Assembly: GCF_002078875.1 (NCBI RefSeq)
Contig: NC_034409.1
Location: forward strand, 11,875,399-11,939,398
DNA: 64,000 nucleotides
From: Numida meleagris
Lineage: Eukaryota; Chordata; Aves; Galliformes; Numididae
Direction of reading: 5' to 3'
This document shows, piece by piece, positions 13,085-25,900 of the stretch. The stretch's first letter is position 1, and every line of letters begins with the position of its first letter. The notes beneath the pieces are model-generated. The model was not told where the DNA came from. It was given only the letters and a program-made list of their open reading frames with translations, and made no database searches. The position numbers and the translations under genes were made by a program.

Positions 13085-13312
13085 GATAGATGGTGAAACT
13101 TTCACCATAAGGGCATCAGAAGGTGGAGTAGGCTGCCCAGGGAGACTGCACAGTCTGTGTCCTTGGACATTTTCAATAGTCAATTCAATAAAGCCCAGAA
13201 TGACTTGGTCTGACTTAACAGCTCACTCCTCTTTGTGCAGAAGGTTGGACTTAGCAACCTTGTGAGGTCTAAGCCCACCTGAATTATCCCATGATTATTT
13301 TATTCTAAGCAT
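13085..13312 (+). mobile_element. CR1 LINE 3' fragment
   Basis: It contains GGCTGCCCAGGGAGACTGCA and GTTGGACTTAGCAACCTTGTGAGGTC, ending near ATTATCCCATGATTAT, a decayed CR1 3' terminus. Diverged; the left border is approximate. Confidence 0.75.
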
Positions 13313-16131
13313 AGCTATATGCTCTATTGATTATGGTTAGCTTAAATAAGTCACAGATGAAAAACAGCTAATTATTTTGGGAGCCTGGCTAGGAACCAAA
13401 ATGTCTAGGGAGTTTCTCTAATGTGAGTGTTGATAAAAGTCTTGATAAGAACATATCTCTTTCTTGAATATGTGAAAAGAGGTTATTAAAATGAATGTAA
13501 ATAATTATATTTGCATCATTTAATGACAAATTAGTTGAATTTTGACTTTGTGCTTACATAGTCAAGGTTATAATGTGTCAGTGGTCTGTGATGGATTCAA
13601 TATATTGTATATCATTCATTCTTCATGAAAAGTTACAAAACTGTAGAGGTAGCTAATATCACCCATGTATCATTTTTGCTCCAGTAGCTTGTCATGCCGT
13701 TGCTGTCAGTAACAGGATGGAATCCATACTCTTGTACACATACACATTTCATTGTTTTCTCAGGTTTTGACATAGGTCTCCCTGCTCCATAAACTTTTGT
13801 ACATCCAACCCTCTACAGGTTTCTCAGTGGTAATGACTTATTACAAAACAAATAATACAAAAAATATTTGTCTATTTGCATTGGCTTATCACTGCTGAGA
13901 TTAATTTGTTTTATTCTCACAGCTCCTTCTGTGTGCATCACCCCTGAGACATCTTTCTTATGCATCAATAGTTATTAAATAGTGTCTAAAACAGTGTTTT
14001 CCTGTAGAAGCTGACAGAAAAAGGACATAACTTTCAGTGTGATTTTGACATGTGTTTAACTGAATCTCATGCTACTCAGTCTTAGAAACCAAGACTCAAA
14101 CATCTGTGAACACGTTTTAATGAGTGGAGGATGTAGATTGTAACTGGTCAGAGACACCTGAGTTAGATTATCTAGGTAAATGGTAATAGATTGTAAACAT
14201 AAAGGGTGTGCATGGAGTTTTTGTTTGTTTTTTTTGCTTGTTTTCATGAAGGACAGAGAAGACTGGGACACACTTATATGGGTCATCTTTTATTTTTCTT
14301 ATAATTTGAGACACTTAAAAGATGTAAGAGCATCCTAAAACACATTAACTGAAAGCGAGCTTCTGCTCTGGTGTCGGAACAAAGAGAGAATGTGATTGTA
14401 GAGCAGAGGATTAAGCCAGTGGGACTTGGGAGGTTGAATCACCTTTGTGTATGAAGCTGCTTTAAGCTCTCCTGGCTGTCTCTGCCCAGTTGTGGTGCAT
14501 GCAGTTCAAGCAGGAAGATGACAAATCAGAAGAGAGTTCCTGAGAAATATCGTAAGAGTAGGAAACGTGATTTATGTGGATTATTCAGACCTGAATCTGT
14601 CTAGCTTAGCAAAATGAAGCTGAAGGGGTGACTTTGTCACACTTTGTGAGTACTTCCACAGTGTTTGCAGAAATAGATACCAAGTAACAGATAGTTCTCC
14701 AGTCTCACAGCCAACATACAAGATCCACTGGCTGTAACTTGAACCTGCTCAGTTAGACATAAAGCACATGCTTTTAGCAATGGAGGCAAGCAATGAGATA
14801 CGGTTACCGTGTATTAAATTTTTAAAGTTCAGACTGGATTCCTTTCCTAAAAGGCAGGCAATAATTTGAATAGCAATTAATTCAGAGACGTTCACAGGAG
14901 GATGAGTCTACAAAGGTTCCATGTTATTTTACAGTCTGAGAACCTGGGTACTATCCCCTCTTACCAGCTATTACAATTTCTAGAGGGAAAAAGAGAAGTA
15001 GCTTATTTCAGATTGCAGTAACTTCTGCAGAGCCCTGCTTTGAAGGTACTTCATCAGATGGGTGCATCCCCAGTAGTGACAAATGCCAACACCTTGGGCA
15101 AGGTCAGAGCTGGAGCAGTCCCATTATAGGAGTCCTTTTTCTTTCCAAACACAGATCAAAAGTTGTGATGCTATGTTGTACAGCATCATGAGTGAATCTA
15201 TTTCTGGCATTCTCAGCACTCACAGCAGATGGGGCCACATAATAGTTTTGGCATTCCCAACATGCTGCTGCCAGTGTGACGCTGGGGGGTGGGAGGGCAT
15301 GGTTAATGAGCTACTCCCAGGAGGCAACGTGTGGGGCACAGACATGTCCAGTGGCACACAGGCAGCATCTGGGAGCCTATGCAGGTACATACACACCCAG
15401 AGATCCTGTGGGCACTCTGCTTGGGTATTGCACAGCACATGGGCCACATGCACATGCGATTTTGGCTGCTTAGCAACTCCGTAACAAGACTGTCTCAGAA
15501 GGACACACCGTCTGTTTATTCTATAAATGTAAAACGTCCAATTAAAATTTGCATCCTATGTTGCAAAGAACACTGGAGCACTGTCTGCTTTTATAATGCC
15601 AAGTAGCATTATCAGTGTGGCACCTCCTCACCACAACAACAGTGCCAGAGGTTTCTGATAGATTGTTTCTGTGCAAAGCATTGGCCTCTTCGTCCAGCAA
15701 AAAGCTCCCTCTAGTTTTCTCCGCTCCTCTCTGTAAAGAGCTTGATTGGCCAGGAATTGCTTCCCTTGCAGCCAGCTTAAAAAAGCATCAGTGCTTTAAA
15801 AATAAGGATTCATTCTGTGTATAGGAAATAATTTTGAGTTTCAAGGCATGAGTGGGCAAAAATCTTGAAAAATATTGTTCTTAATCTCAGATGTCTTTTA
15901 TAACACATTTGCTACAATTCTTAATTCAGAGCGATGTTCTGAGACTGAGTTGGCAAATGCTTGTGAGGGACTTTGAAAGTACCAGAAAATGGTATAGGAC
16001 ATAGAAGAATAATTATTAGTTTTATGGGTATTGGTAGAAGATTTACTCAGTTATTACGTTTTAGTAATTAAACAGCTAAGAAGCTGTAATCTGATTGAGT
16101 TAGAAAGAATTATTAGGAGGAAAAGATAAAG
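13313..16131. other. Intronic sequence, nothing recognised
   Basis: Mostly AT-rich. The patch 15080-15500 is richer in GC with several overlapping open frames, but none resembles a known family or has exon-like context. Confidence 0.6.
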
Positions 16132-16436
16132 AATCATAGAATTACTTGGGTTGTAAGGTACCTTGAAGATCGTCCAATTCCAAATCCCCTGCTATAGGCA
16201 AGGACACTTTCTACTAGGCCAGGCTGCCCAGGGCCCCATCCAACATCCTTGAACATCTCCAGGGATGGGGCATCCACAGCTTCTCTGGGCAGCTGCCTCA
16301 GTGCCCTCTGAGTAAAAATTTCCTGCTAACATCCAAACTAAATTTCCCTTTTAGTTTAAAATCATTCTACCTTGTCCTATTACTACCTGCCCACGTAAAA
16401 AGTCAACCTCCCTCCTGTCTTAGGGTTCTGTCTTAG
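16132..16436 (-). mobile_element. CR1 LINE 3' end
   Basis: It begins with AATCATAGAATTACTTGGGT (CR1 3' octamers plus tail, read on +) and continues through GGCTGCCCAGGGCCCCATCC, GATGGGGCATCCACAGCTTC and CCTTGTCCTATTACTACC, the standard antisense CR1 3' UTR pattern. 5'-truncated. Confidence 0.9.
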
Positions 16437-18599
16437 GGATAGATTTGATAAAACAGTTAGCATCTCACTGTTTTTTTTTTTCCCTGACCAAAATATTTTC
16501 ACTTCAACAATTTTTTTTTTAATTAAATCAAAATGTAATCATCTGAATGAGAAATATCTGCTGGCTTTCCTCTTTGAAAATAGTTCTGCATGTTAACTTT
16601 TCAGTTTCATCTAATGTGAGTTATGTCTGGAGAGGGAGAAAAAAAAAAAGAAAAAAAAAAAGGAGATGAAAATGACAAGAGGCTATTAGTGCATATAACC
16701 TGCTATTTGATGTTCTCAGTGAGAACTCAGTGAGAGTGACATATACATAGGTAGCAAATAAGTTAGATTTCACTAAAAATCTTCCCTGAAGACATTTCTT
16801 AGCCACAAGTGTAAATAGAAGAAAAATATTTTAAAAAAAATAAAAGAAATTAGACCTTCATTTATCTTAAAAATTTACAGTCTGATGATTAATCAGCATG
16901 GCAATTTATAAAATTTGTCATAAAATATGATGGAAAGAAATATCTATAATCACGGAAATCCATACCTCATTTTCTTCAGGTAAAATCACCAACAGTTCTG
17001 TCTGAAACTTTGCAAGAAACTTAAAGGAGGCTTAGAGGTAGAATATGAAAGATTTGTGTGTAAAGGTAATGGTAAAGCCAAAAAAGACCTAATGGGTTAA
17101 AAGAGACTTGCATCTTTTATTTTGCAGTATTTGAGTTGAATTACTTATGTCAGTATGACAGATGGATTTTGCTACTTTGTTGGGGCACTGACAGACATTC
17201 TCCCTGGAAGCAGATGCACTGGTGGAGGATCTGCACACCTTGGCAGCTCAGTCGCTTTCTTCTACCCTCTCCTTCTCATAGTTCTTATTTATCTGCCAGC
17301 AGAGTAGTTTATACTTGACAGCCCTAGAGTCTGCTTCAGACAAAATCAGCTAGAAGCACTTGCATGAACTATCAGTAAGAACGATGCTCCAATAACAGAG
17401 TAATGATGAGGAATGGGGGTCAGGTACAACTTCCACTAGCCTCAGGTATTTTGTTCCAAACCTGCAACACTGCTGCAGTCCAAAAGCTATTTTGGGAACT
17501 TTACACAGAAATAGCTCTTGCTGAGCAAGGTTAGTGAATATAGTGTCAATGCCATCTGTAAAAGCTGTAAATTTAGTTCTCCTGGACAGAAAATGTGCAT
17601 AGAAATTCAGCGTTTCCAAAGGAAATACAAAAGCTTTGTAGTAGTGAGCTACTGGTGAAGTAGCTGCTAACATAGCACTTTAACGGCACACAGCAGCAAC
17701 TTTTTGGATCATTCTGAATGGCACTTTTAATGTGGGACATACGGCTTAGAAATCAGAACAGACAGCAGCTCTGTAAGTTTTTCCTTGCAGCCTGCTCAGT
17801 AATCATCATCTTGCTTTTCTTCTGAGGATCTCATCCCTATACATTCTTCATGCCTTTGTAACCTTTGATTTTTTGACACTGACCCACATAATGCAAGGCT
17901 TAGACCACTGAATGATTTTATAGTAATAGCTACATATTCCTCTCATTTACTATACATTTTGGCTGGAATGTATAAAGTGCCCTCGTAGGCTTATTGTTTG
18001 CATCACCTTGTCATTGTGCTGACCCTTGTAGCTTCAACACTGCAAATCTGTAATTCAGTAAGCTTCGCAGTTTAGACATATTGGTTCAAGTTCAGCTACA
18101 ACAATTGTCCTCATTAACATCATAGAGCAGAACTGAGCAGAATTTGGCCCCATTTGTACAGATAACTTATTTCTACTATTTTGGGCTGTCATTATTGTGT
18201 TTAGTAAAATCATGTCAAACAAACCAAGTGTTAGCTGGTCATAAGCAAGAAGAAAGAATACGTTGTTATAAATACTAATCTCTGTTGCCATTTATAGGAT
18301 TAAATATATTAAATATATTTCTGCATATTCCCACTGGCATGCTGACCAGGTCAGGGACAAGCTAAAACCGCTTCCAAAACTCACTCACATGGGTGCATGA
18401 GAAATCTTGTCTGTGTGTGCCAATAGCACCATATGTGTGAGGGTATACACCTGCACACATCTGGCTGCATGAGTTGCCTTATTTTCTGATGTGGAGAAGA
18501 GATCCTTCTAGTTATTTTCCATGAGGGACTACACATCATTCTTTTGCGCATATAATTTGTGCACAAGTTTGCAGACCAGTACTAGAGGAGCAAAGGAGG
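16437..18599. other. Intronic sequence with an A-rich run
   Basis: Purine-rich simple sequence at 16630-16665 (two A11 runs broken by a G). Otherwise AT-rich with nothing recognised. Confidence 0.65.
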
Positions 18600-18940
18600 A
18601 GCAGCTCAGCTCAGAGCAGAGGAGCTGAGGGGAGGCCTCATGGCGGCTGCAGCTCCTCACAAGGAGCGGAGGGGCAGCGCTGAGCTCTGCTCTCTGTGAC
18701 AGCGACAGGGCCCGAGGGAACGGCATGGAGCTGTGTCAGGGGAGGGGCGGGGGGAAGGGCTAGGGAAAGATTCTGCACCAGAGGGCGATGGGCGTGGAAC
18801 AGGCTGCCCAGGACAGTGAGCGCGGCTGAAGCTGCTGGAGTTCAAGGAGCATTTGGACAACTCTCAGACATATGGTCTTTTTGAGTGTTCCTGTGTGGAG
18901 CCAGGGGTTGGAACCAGTGATTCTTGTGAGTCCCTGAGTC
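18600..18940 (+). mobile_element. CR1 LINE 3' fragment, GC-rich
   Basis: It contains GGGAGGGGAGGCCTCATGGC-type CR1 3' region sequence, GGAACAGGCTGCCCAGGACA, GTGTGGAGCCAGGGGTTGGA and ATTCTTGTGAGTCCC, in order. Its GC content and CpG number are far above the surroundings, which reflects this CR1 subfamily and not a host promoter. Confidence 0.85.
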
Positions 18941-20119
18941 CAGAAGGACTGGGTTCCCATCAGTCAGCTGATGACTGACTCAGTGTCTAGCTCCAGTCAT
19001 ACCTAGTCCTTATCTCTTTCAGGGACAGGGTTGTGACCCATGAGTCCACTCTGCAGCAACAGAGTGCTCCAGAGCCTTTGAGAGGTCTCCCTTTGCATCC
19101 TTCTGCTCTGGGAAATGAAGTAATTGCAGCCTATTCACTGCTCTCCGTCATGAATCATAGGCTGTTCTTTGTCTTTCACTCCAGCATCACTGGTACATAT
19201 TAAAAGTGGTATCTTTATACTTTATAGACAACTCCTGTTATGCATTGATGGGTTCATCCCTTCTTGTCCCACCACTACTTGTTTGACATCTTTATGACAG
19301 CAGTGACTCAAGCCTGTCCTCTGGCACTAATAGCTGTAACTGCATATGCCCAGAGCACACAGATAATCAGCACCTAAAAGGGCAGAGTTAAGAAATATTA
19401 ATTGGTGAGAAGCCAAACTGCTCTATAATAATGCATCCTGACTCTTTAGAGGGAAAGATGGCAATGGTCTTTAGGCAGTTTGTAAGGCTTTTACAGTCCA
19501 GGCAAGAATGATGAGGAAAAAGGTCTGGTGCCTTCTCAGGGCAGAGGTGTGTTCTCTTTCCCCGCCTCACATTTTTTTGCCACATTGCTCTGTTCCTGTG
19601 CGGATTTCTCCATGTTCAAATCAGAACTCCCTTACTTTGAAGCTCAGGTCAGCACTGGGCAAGGCACTGGGCATTACTGTTGCCAAGAGCAGCCTGTCCT
19701 CTCTCAGTTGCATGCTTGTGCATAGACAGGGTCAGAGCGTGATTGAAGGGGGAGAGATGCACAAAAGCAGACCAGGCTTGAAATTAAATAGTCTTTGAAG
19801 CTTTTTCTTAACTAGTCTCACTCTGGCACAGACCCTTGCCTTGGGGGGATCATCCGGTGGAATAGCAATGACCTGGAGCTACTGCTCTGCCCACTCAAGC
19901 ATGCAAGGAGGAGAATGTATCTCAAAAATGACCATATGAGAATATCTGGGCTGCAAAAAAATATTTGTAAAAGTTGTACAGTAACATTAAAAGAATGAAG
20001 ACTTTACAGGTGTTTTTTTTTTTCTGAGTACAACTGATTTTTTTCAATAATAGTGAATGCTACACAGAAACAAAAAATGGAAAAATCCTAGTCGGTTAGA
20101 CCTTTATCTCTTTCCTCAT

Positions 20120-20570
20120 TTATTACTGGTGCCAATGAAGTAGCTGTCCTAATTAAAAAGAACTTACCCTTTCAAACAGAGGAGCTGGATTCTGATCCAA
20201 ATGGCCTTGTAGAAAAGAAATTGCTGAATAAAGTCATTACTCTAATTAACATTTATGCTCCTAATGTTAACAATGTACTTGTAAAAGGAACCAGTAGCAC
20301 AGCTATTCCTCCTTAAAGCATCTAATGGTCTGGTATGGGCACTGATTTTAGTTGCCCTTTGGTTATCAATTTAGACAGAACTACTAGGGGTGATTGCATT
20401 GTAAATCAAATATCTCCAGAAAGTCATTAATGAGCTAATGAGCGATAGATGTTTGTAGTGCTGAAAGACACAGCTGATAATGCCTATTTAGCCAAGTAGT
20501 GTACTTAAGTGTTCTCTGTTGCATATGGAAAGAAATGACCATATACCACTAACTAGATAATAACATACTA
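20120..20570 (+). mobile_element. Decayed L1-type (L1/Tx1-like) LINE endonuclease relic
   Basis: One frame from 20131 to 20316 is open for 61 codons. It reads ANEVAVLIKKNLPF, then DSDPNG, then KVITLINIYAPN, which are the collinear landmarks of the apurinic-endonuclease domain of L1-like ORF2 (pattern GVAxLIxKNLPF ... ITLxNIYAPN). After a stop, another frame around 20339-20390 gives GTDFSCPLVINLDRTT, matching the GDFN...LDR motif. Further on, 20499-20520 gives VFSVAYGK, similar to the FFSxAHGT segment that precedes the SRID motif in L1. No reverse transcriptase is recognised downstream. The relic is inactive, and clade assignment within L1/Tx1 is uncertain. CR1 also has an endonuclease, but its motifs differ from these. 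Confidence 0.6.
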
Positions 20571-22503
20571 GCTGTTACACAGTCTGCTTCATGGTTTTAT
20601 CTTCCACTTCCTAGCATTAGCCCAGTCCCCTGTGCTCTACATCCCTAAGCTGTTTCTGTGATTTGTAATTCACAGAGCTGTAGTTCAGAGCCCTGCATCT
20701 CAGTTTGACTTTGTTTATATATTTCTTGTCTCCCTTAGCATAAATCATAAAGACAGCTTAATTGGTTTATATTTCCGAAGCAGTTTGAAATGTGAAATGT
20801 TGTGTAAGTGTTCAAGGTTGTTATTACTTTGTGACTCTTCCTGAGCCATTTTCTTTCCAGAATGAAAATTAAAGAGAAATTATTTGCCATTTACAAGAGT
20901 AAATATGGTGAATTCTGTCATAAGCAATCACTCAAGTATCACCAAAAAAAACCCCTTTGTTTCACAGAACTGCACTTCTTAAATGACTGAACTTTGCACC
21001 TCTTTCATAACACTGTAAATCCATTAACATCACTGGAAGTATTTGAGTTATGCTCATGTGGAGAGAGAATTCAGTCTTTGATATCTGTATCTGTAAGGGA
21101 GTAGTCTTGTGAAAGTAAAAAGGTCCTAGGAAATACAGATCTTCCACATAGGTTTTGCTATAAATAAAACAACCATCCATTTGATAGACTTAGACTTTGA
21201 GATTATAATTTTTTTCACAGCAGGAATATCTACAATTGCATCAGTATTTAAAGTATAGAAATCTTAAAGATTGCTCTTCTAACAGATGCATATTTTAAGT
21301 AAAGAAATTACATATACCCAACTGATGTGGTTTTTATTTTCAAGAGTAGCCCTTTGGCTTTTCCTTAGGACCTGACCAGCACTGAGCATTACCAGAGAAT
21401 TTTTATCAGCTGCGGTGTTCAAAAGCTGAAGACAGAGACAGATGTTTTTGCATTTAATTCCCTTTGTTGCTTCACTGGCTCACAGGGCAGAGTCAAGAGG
21501 TATCCATGACAAAGTAGAAAAGTCTTTTACCCTAGAACAGGATTTTAGGATCAGAAATGAAACAGCCAAGCAAAACAAGGACAGCCAACAAAAAGTAGCC
21601 TAGGGCAACACAGTGTGGCAATGGGAAAGAGAGAGATAAGAAACACTTGGACAGTTGTGTATGTTGGCTTCAATCTGTAATGACTGTGCAGACCACACAT
21701 CAAAAACATTTGGCTGTCCTTGACAGAGAATAAAAAAAGATATAGGCCAGATTTTTCAGCTGTTGGTTTTTTTTTTCTTCAGTTGAAATTTTTAAGCAGT
21801 CAACCTGGTGAATAACAGTTCGTTTACTCTAGCTATTTTTAACTATTTGTCTAGCTGCCTTCAGGCAGTTGTTAGATGTTATCTCAGAGAGACAAAGTGA
21901 ATGATGTGATAGTGTTTTAACATCCCTTGTTTCCACTGCTTATCAGCTCTCACTAGGGAAAAAACCTGTTTGCTTTGTATATTTCTAGCATAAATTAAGC
22001 ACAAAATTTGGACCATCAACTCCAATAACAATTTAGTCTTCACTGACAACTTCAGCATTTCTCCAGTTCTTTGTGTGCAGAGATCTTTGGCCTTGGGACC
22101 AGTGTCTATCTGTGCCTAAATACTGTTATGGCCAGGAAATGAGTGGGAAGCCCCTAGACACTACACATTTCCGCAGCAATCTTATTCATGCCCAGATAAT
22201 GTATAAAATGAATTTGACATATGACAAAGAGCCCATACTCTTGTGGCAATCGTGTTTTCTTGACAATCTTGAGGCCACTTTCCAGGTGGTCTTGTAGTAG
22301 CTGAAGCAACAAGGGGTTACTTAAGATCTCACATTGCACTCCCCAGAGTGCCATACCGGAGTGAAAGTGACCCTTCGTTCCTTTGGGAAGAATGACACTG
22401 TGAAACAAATAATTTCAGGTACTTAAGGAAGAAAAAGCTAGAAATGGCCCGATTATATAGTTTGGGAATGAGAAGACTCAAGTGAGCCACCTTCATTCCT
22501 TAG
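20571..22503. other. Intronic sequence, nothing recognised
   Basis: AT-rich. I looked for L1-type reverse transcriptase motifs downstream of the endonuclease relic and saw none. Confidence 0.6.
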
Positions 22504-22972
22504 GAAATCATAGAATCATAGAATGGTTTGGGTTGGAAGGGATCTTTAGAGACCATCTAGTTCCATCTGCTCTGCCATGGGCAGACACACCTTCCACTAG
22601 ATCAGGTTGCCCAGAGCCCCACCCAGCCTGGCCTTGAACAATTCCATGGATGGGGCATCCACAGCTTTTCTGGGCAGCCAATGCCTTATGACTCTCATAA
22701 GGGAGAATCTCTTCCATATGTAGTCTAAATCTCCCCTCTAGTTTAAAGCTGTTACTTGTTGTCCTATTGCTACACTCCCTGACAAAAAGTCCCTATACAG
22801 TTTTCCTCTAGGCTCCCTTTCACTACTGGAAGGCCACAGTGAGATCTTCCATGAGCCTTCTCTTCTCCAGGCTGAACAAGCTCAACTCCGTCAACCTTCC
22901 TTCATAGGACAGGCGCTCCAGCCCTCTGAGCTTCCTCATAGCCCTTCTCTGGATTCACTCCAACTATCCAAG
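22504..22972 (-). mobile_element. CR1 LINE 3' end, about 470 bp
   Basis: It starts with two octamers (AATCATAGAATCATAGAATGG) and runs through GGTTGCCCAGAGCCCCACCC, GATGGGGCATCCACAGCTTT, TTGTTGTCCTATTGCTACAC, CTTCTCTTCTCCAGGCTGAA and CCCTTCTCTGGATTCACTCC. This is a complete antisense CR1 3' UTR plus the end of ORF2. Confidence 0.94.
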
Positions 22973-25900
22973 ATTACTTCCTTCCCTACTCTGTTCTTCT
23001 GCAAACATGTGATGAAATGACACCAGGAAATATCTATCACATCAAACCCTAATATTAATTTGCTTGCTTCTAATCTGTGTGTGCAAGAGGTCTATCTAGG
23101 ACGATCTGCAGATGCCTTTTTGGGCAAATAAGACAAAGATTTTCTGTGCACCTCTCCAACTGACAAGACAGGCTTTTCCTGTAGCAGCTTCAGTGAATGA
23201 ATAGAAAAATTACAGGGATATATTCTTTCTGGGAAAAGTAAAGTTTGCAGAAAATGTCAGACAAAATAAACAGCCTAGACTGCTTCTCTGAGGTTGTCAA
23301 AAGGAAGTTGGAGACAACAGGTTTCCAACTATAAGCCCATTAAAATGCTACTGTGTTATTGTAAATATATCCTTTAAAAATGAGCCTAAATTCCTATAAA
23401 AAGGGTAATACAGAACTAGTCAAACTTGAGAAGGATTTTTCCAGCATCTTGTTTCAGTCAAAAGACAGTTAAGGTAGTCAGGAGTGTGAGACCTCAACAA
23501 AATACATTTTTTAGCAAACTCATGAGAAAGTGGAGGTTTCAGATTAAATCTAGCGTCGTTCTTTAGAAGGTGAGGTCAGATGACAGGATTGCTTTAAAAT
23601 GTGTAAAATACAGTAAAATAGTTACTAATATATTTATCAAGCTGAATCATTGCACAGTTTTGTTCCAGTGTCTTGCATTCATACTTCTGTGATTCTTGTT
23701 TGTAACGTTCCTTAAATAAGTTACAGTAGCTTTTTAAGGAACTTTTATCTAGATCTTTCACTTCGGTTTCGCTCAGTGTAAAATCAAAACTTGGGAGCTA
23801 AAGGTCTCTTTATATTTCCTGGCAGCTGGGAGATGTATGATGATGTGCAATGTGCACAGCAGCTGATAAACAATCATCTCCCTTCTAGGCTGTTATTTAA
23901 AATTGATTTATTCTGCTGCTCAGAGGGAAATACAAACTTGAAGCATATTTGGGAGAAAGAAGGTCAGGACCTTAATCTTTGTGGAGCAAGCCTCTTCCTT
24001 TCCCATAGCCACCTCCACCTGAACTTAACACAGGATGGTTTATAGCTACTTTATCTGAAATGTATTTCTACCTTCAATCCATGGGATTCTAAGGTCTGAT
24101 GGGAGAACAGTTATTTCCCAACTGCAAAAGATTTTGTGTTCAAGAAAGTTATTTTTATTCACCTTGTTTGGTCTTGGAAGAATTTAAAGGAATGATGAAA
24201 ACACTTAAAGCAGTATCTTATTCTTTAAAGGTGAAACTGTTCTTTCTGCTTGATTCTTGTACTTTTAGTCATAACTGTATGTGCCTAAATTCGTAGATGG
24301 GACTGCTAATAGCTAAAAGATTCAGTAACAGATGAGGAATGCAGAATATTTATAGGATAAAACCACTCTAGTACTTTTTTAAGGAAAAAAAAAAAAGAAC
24401 AGCTAAAGAAGCTATATAAAATGGAAGAACTATGAAAGCAAAGTCAGAGAAAAGAGTCTGAAATCTCTAAAAAAGAGTAAAGCACAAAGTAACTTTTCCA
24501 AGGAAAATATATATTTTAAATGCATATTAACTTTGTATGTCTTAATTTGGATGTCTTCAGAATTTCTGAAAAAAAAATTTTATTCAGATCACCTCCTATG
24601 CAGATATTATATACTCCATCAGTCTTTTAAGAATTGATTTGCTACTAATATTTATCACAAAAAAGAAACCTAATTAAGAAACTGAAACAATCTCATATAT
24701 TCTTACTTTAACAGTCTTTTCCCAGTCTGTCTGGAAAAAATATAGAGAGATCTTACTAGGAGCAGCTGAGGTCCTGGAGCAAGAGATGAGGAGCCAATCT
24801 GTGATGCTGGAAAGTTTGACAGCCTGGCTATCTCTGCTCCTGTATTTGTGAATTTAGAAACTTCCTCTGCTATTGCATTCACTCGCGGCCAGAACACTCT
24901 TGGGCAAAAATCCGCAGCTATAATTAGTGATTTAATTTTAATGTAGATGAATAGACAATCCTGAAGCCAGTTATTAAAATGTCATTAGTTGACACAGAAG
25001 TTAGCATATCTGCCTAATGTCTGTTAGCAGAAGCTGCAGAGACCAACCTAAATGAGAACGCTGCCTGGGGAAGAGTTGCAGCAACACAAGTCATCCAAAA
25101 TCTCCCTGTCTCTGTGAAACAGCTGGCGAGCCCTTGCCAGAAAATGTTCAAGTGTTCATAGGGAATGCGTTGGCAATGTAAGCACAACATTTTCTTAACA
25201 CTGCCCTGTCTGTTCTAGCAGAACCCTGAGATTTCTGGAAGATCATGAAATCATAGAATCATTGTGGTTGGAAAAGACTTCTAAGATCGTCTAAAACAGC
25301 TGTCAGTCCATTAACACCATGCCTATTTGTTCCTTGTGAGTAGCTTTGGCCCTATCAAAAGCCCAATACAGTAAGAGCAAGGATGAAAAACAGATTTTAT
25401 AATAAGTAGCCCTGGGGATCTATATATCCAACAAATAGGGAATTATTTCTGTGTATCATGTATGACTAACTCTGACACTATGCCAAAAGTAAATAAATTT
25501 TAATTTAATTTTTTAATTCAGATGTTAATGTAATAGCAAGGGTCAGAGAAATAAACAATCTGGATTCAAAGGCTTAGTTAGAAAAAGTAGGGAAAGACTT
25601 CAGGATCTTCAGCCACTGGCTGAACATAAAGAAACTGAAGCTTAGCTGCAAAGTTTAACTGTAAAGTGAGAACACCATGGAAGTTTACAGATGTGTTCAA
25701 AAATGCAATCAGAAATCTACATTTAATAGTAATTTTTGTTTTCTTAAGTCCTGAGAGGTCTACTTTTTCTGACCTCTTTACCATCTTAATGTCACAATCA
25801 TCTTGAGCAAAAATAATATGAGAATCTAAAATGAAAAGGGTTTAGAAGGCGTTACTTTTGAATTCCACTTTAGCATCAATACTAGGAGTTATGCAACTTT

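Noticed and set aside
18541..18740. GC-rich start resembling a CpG-island promoter.
   Set aside because: It is continuous with a CR1 3' region, and no first exon of any gene is visible.
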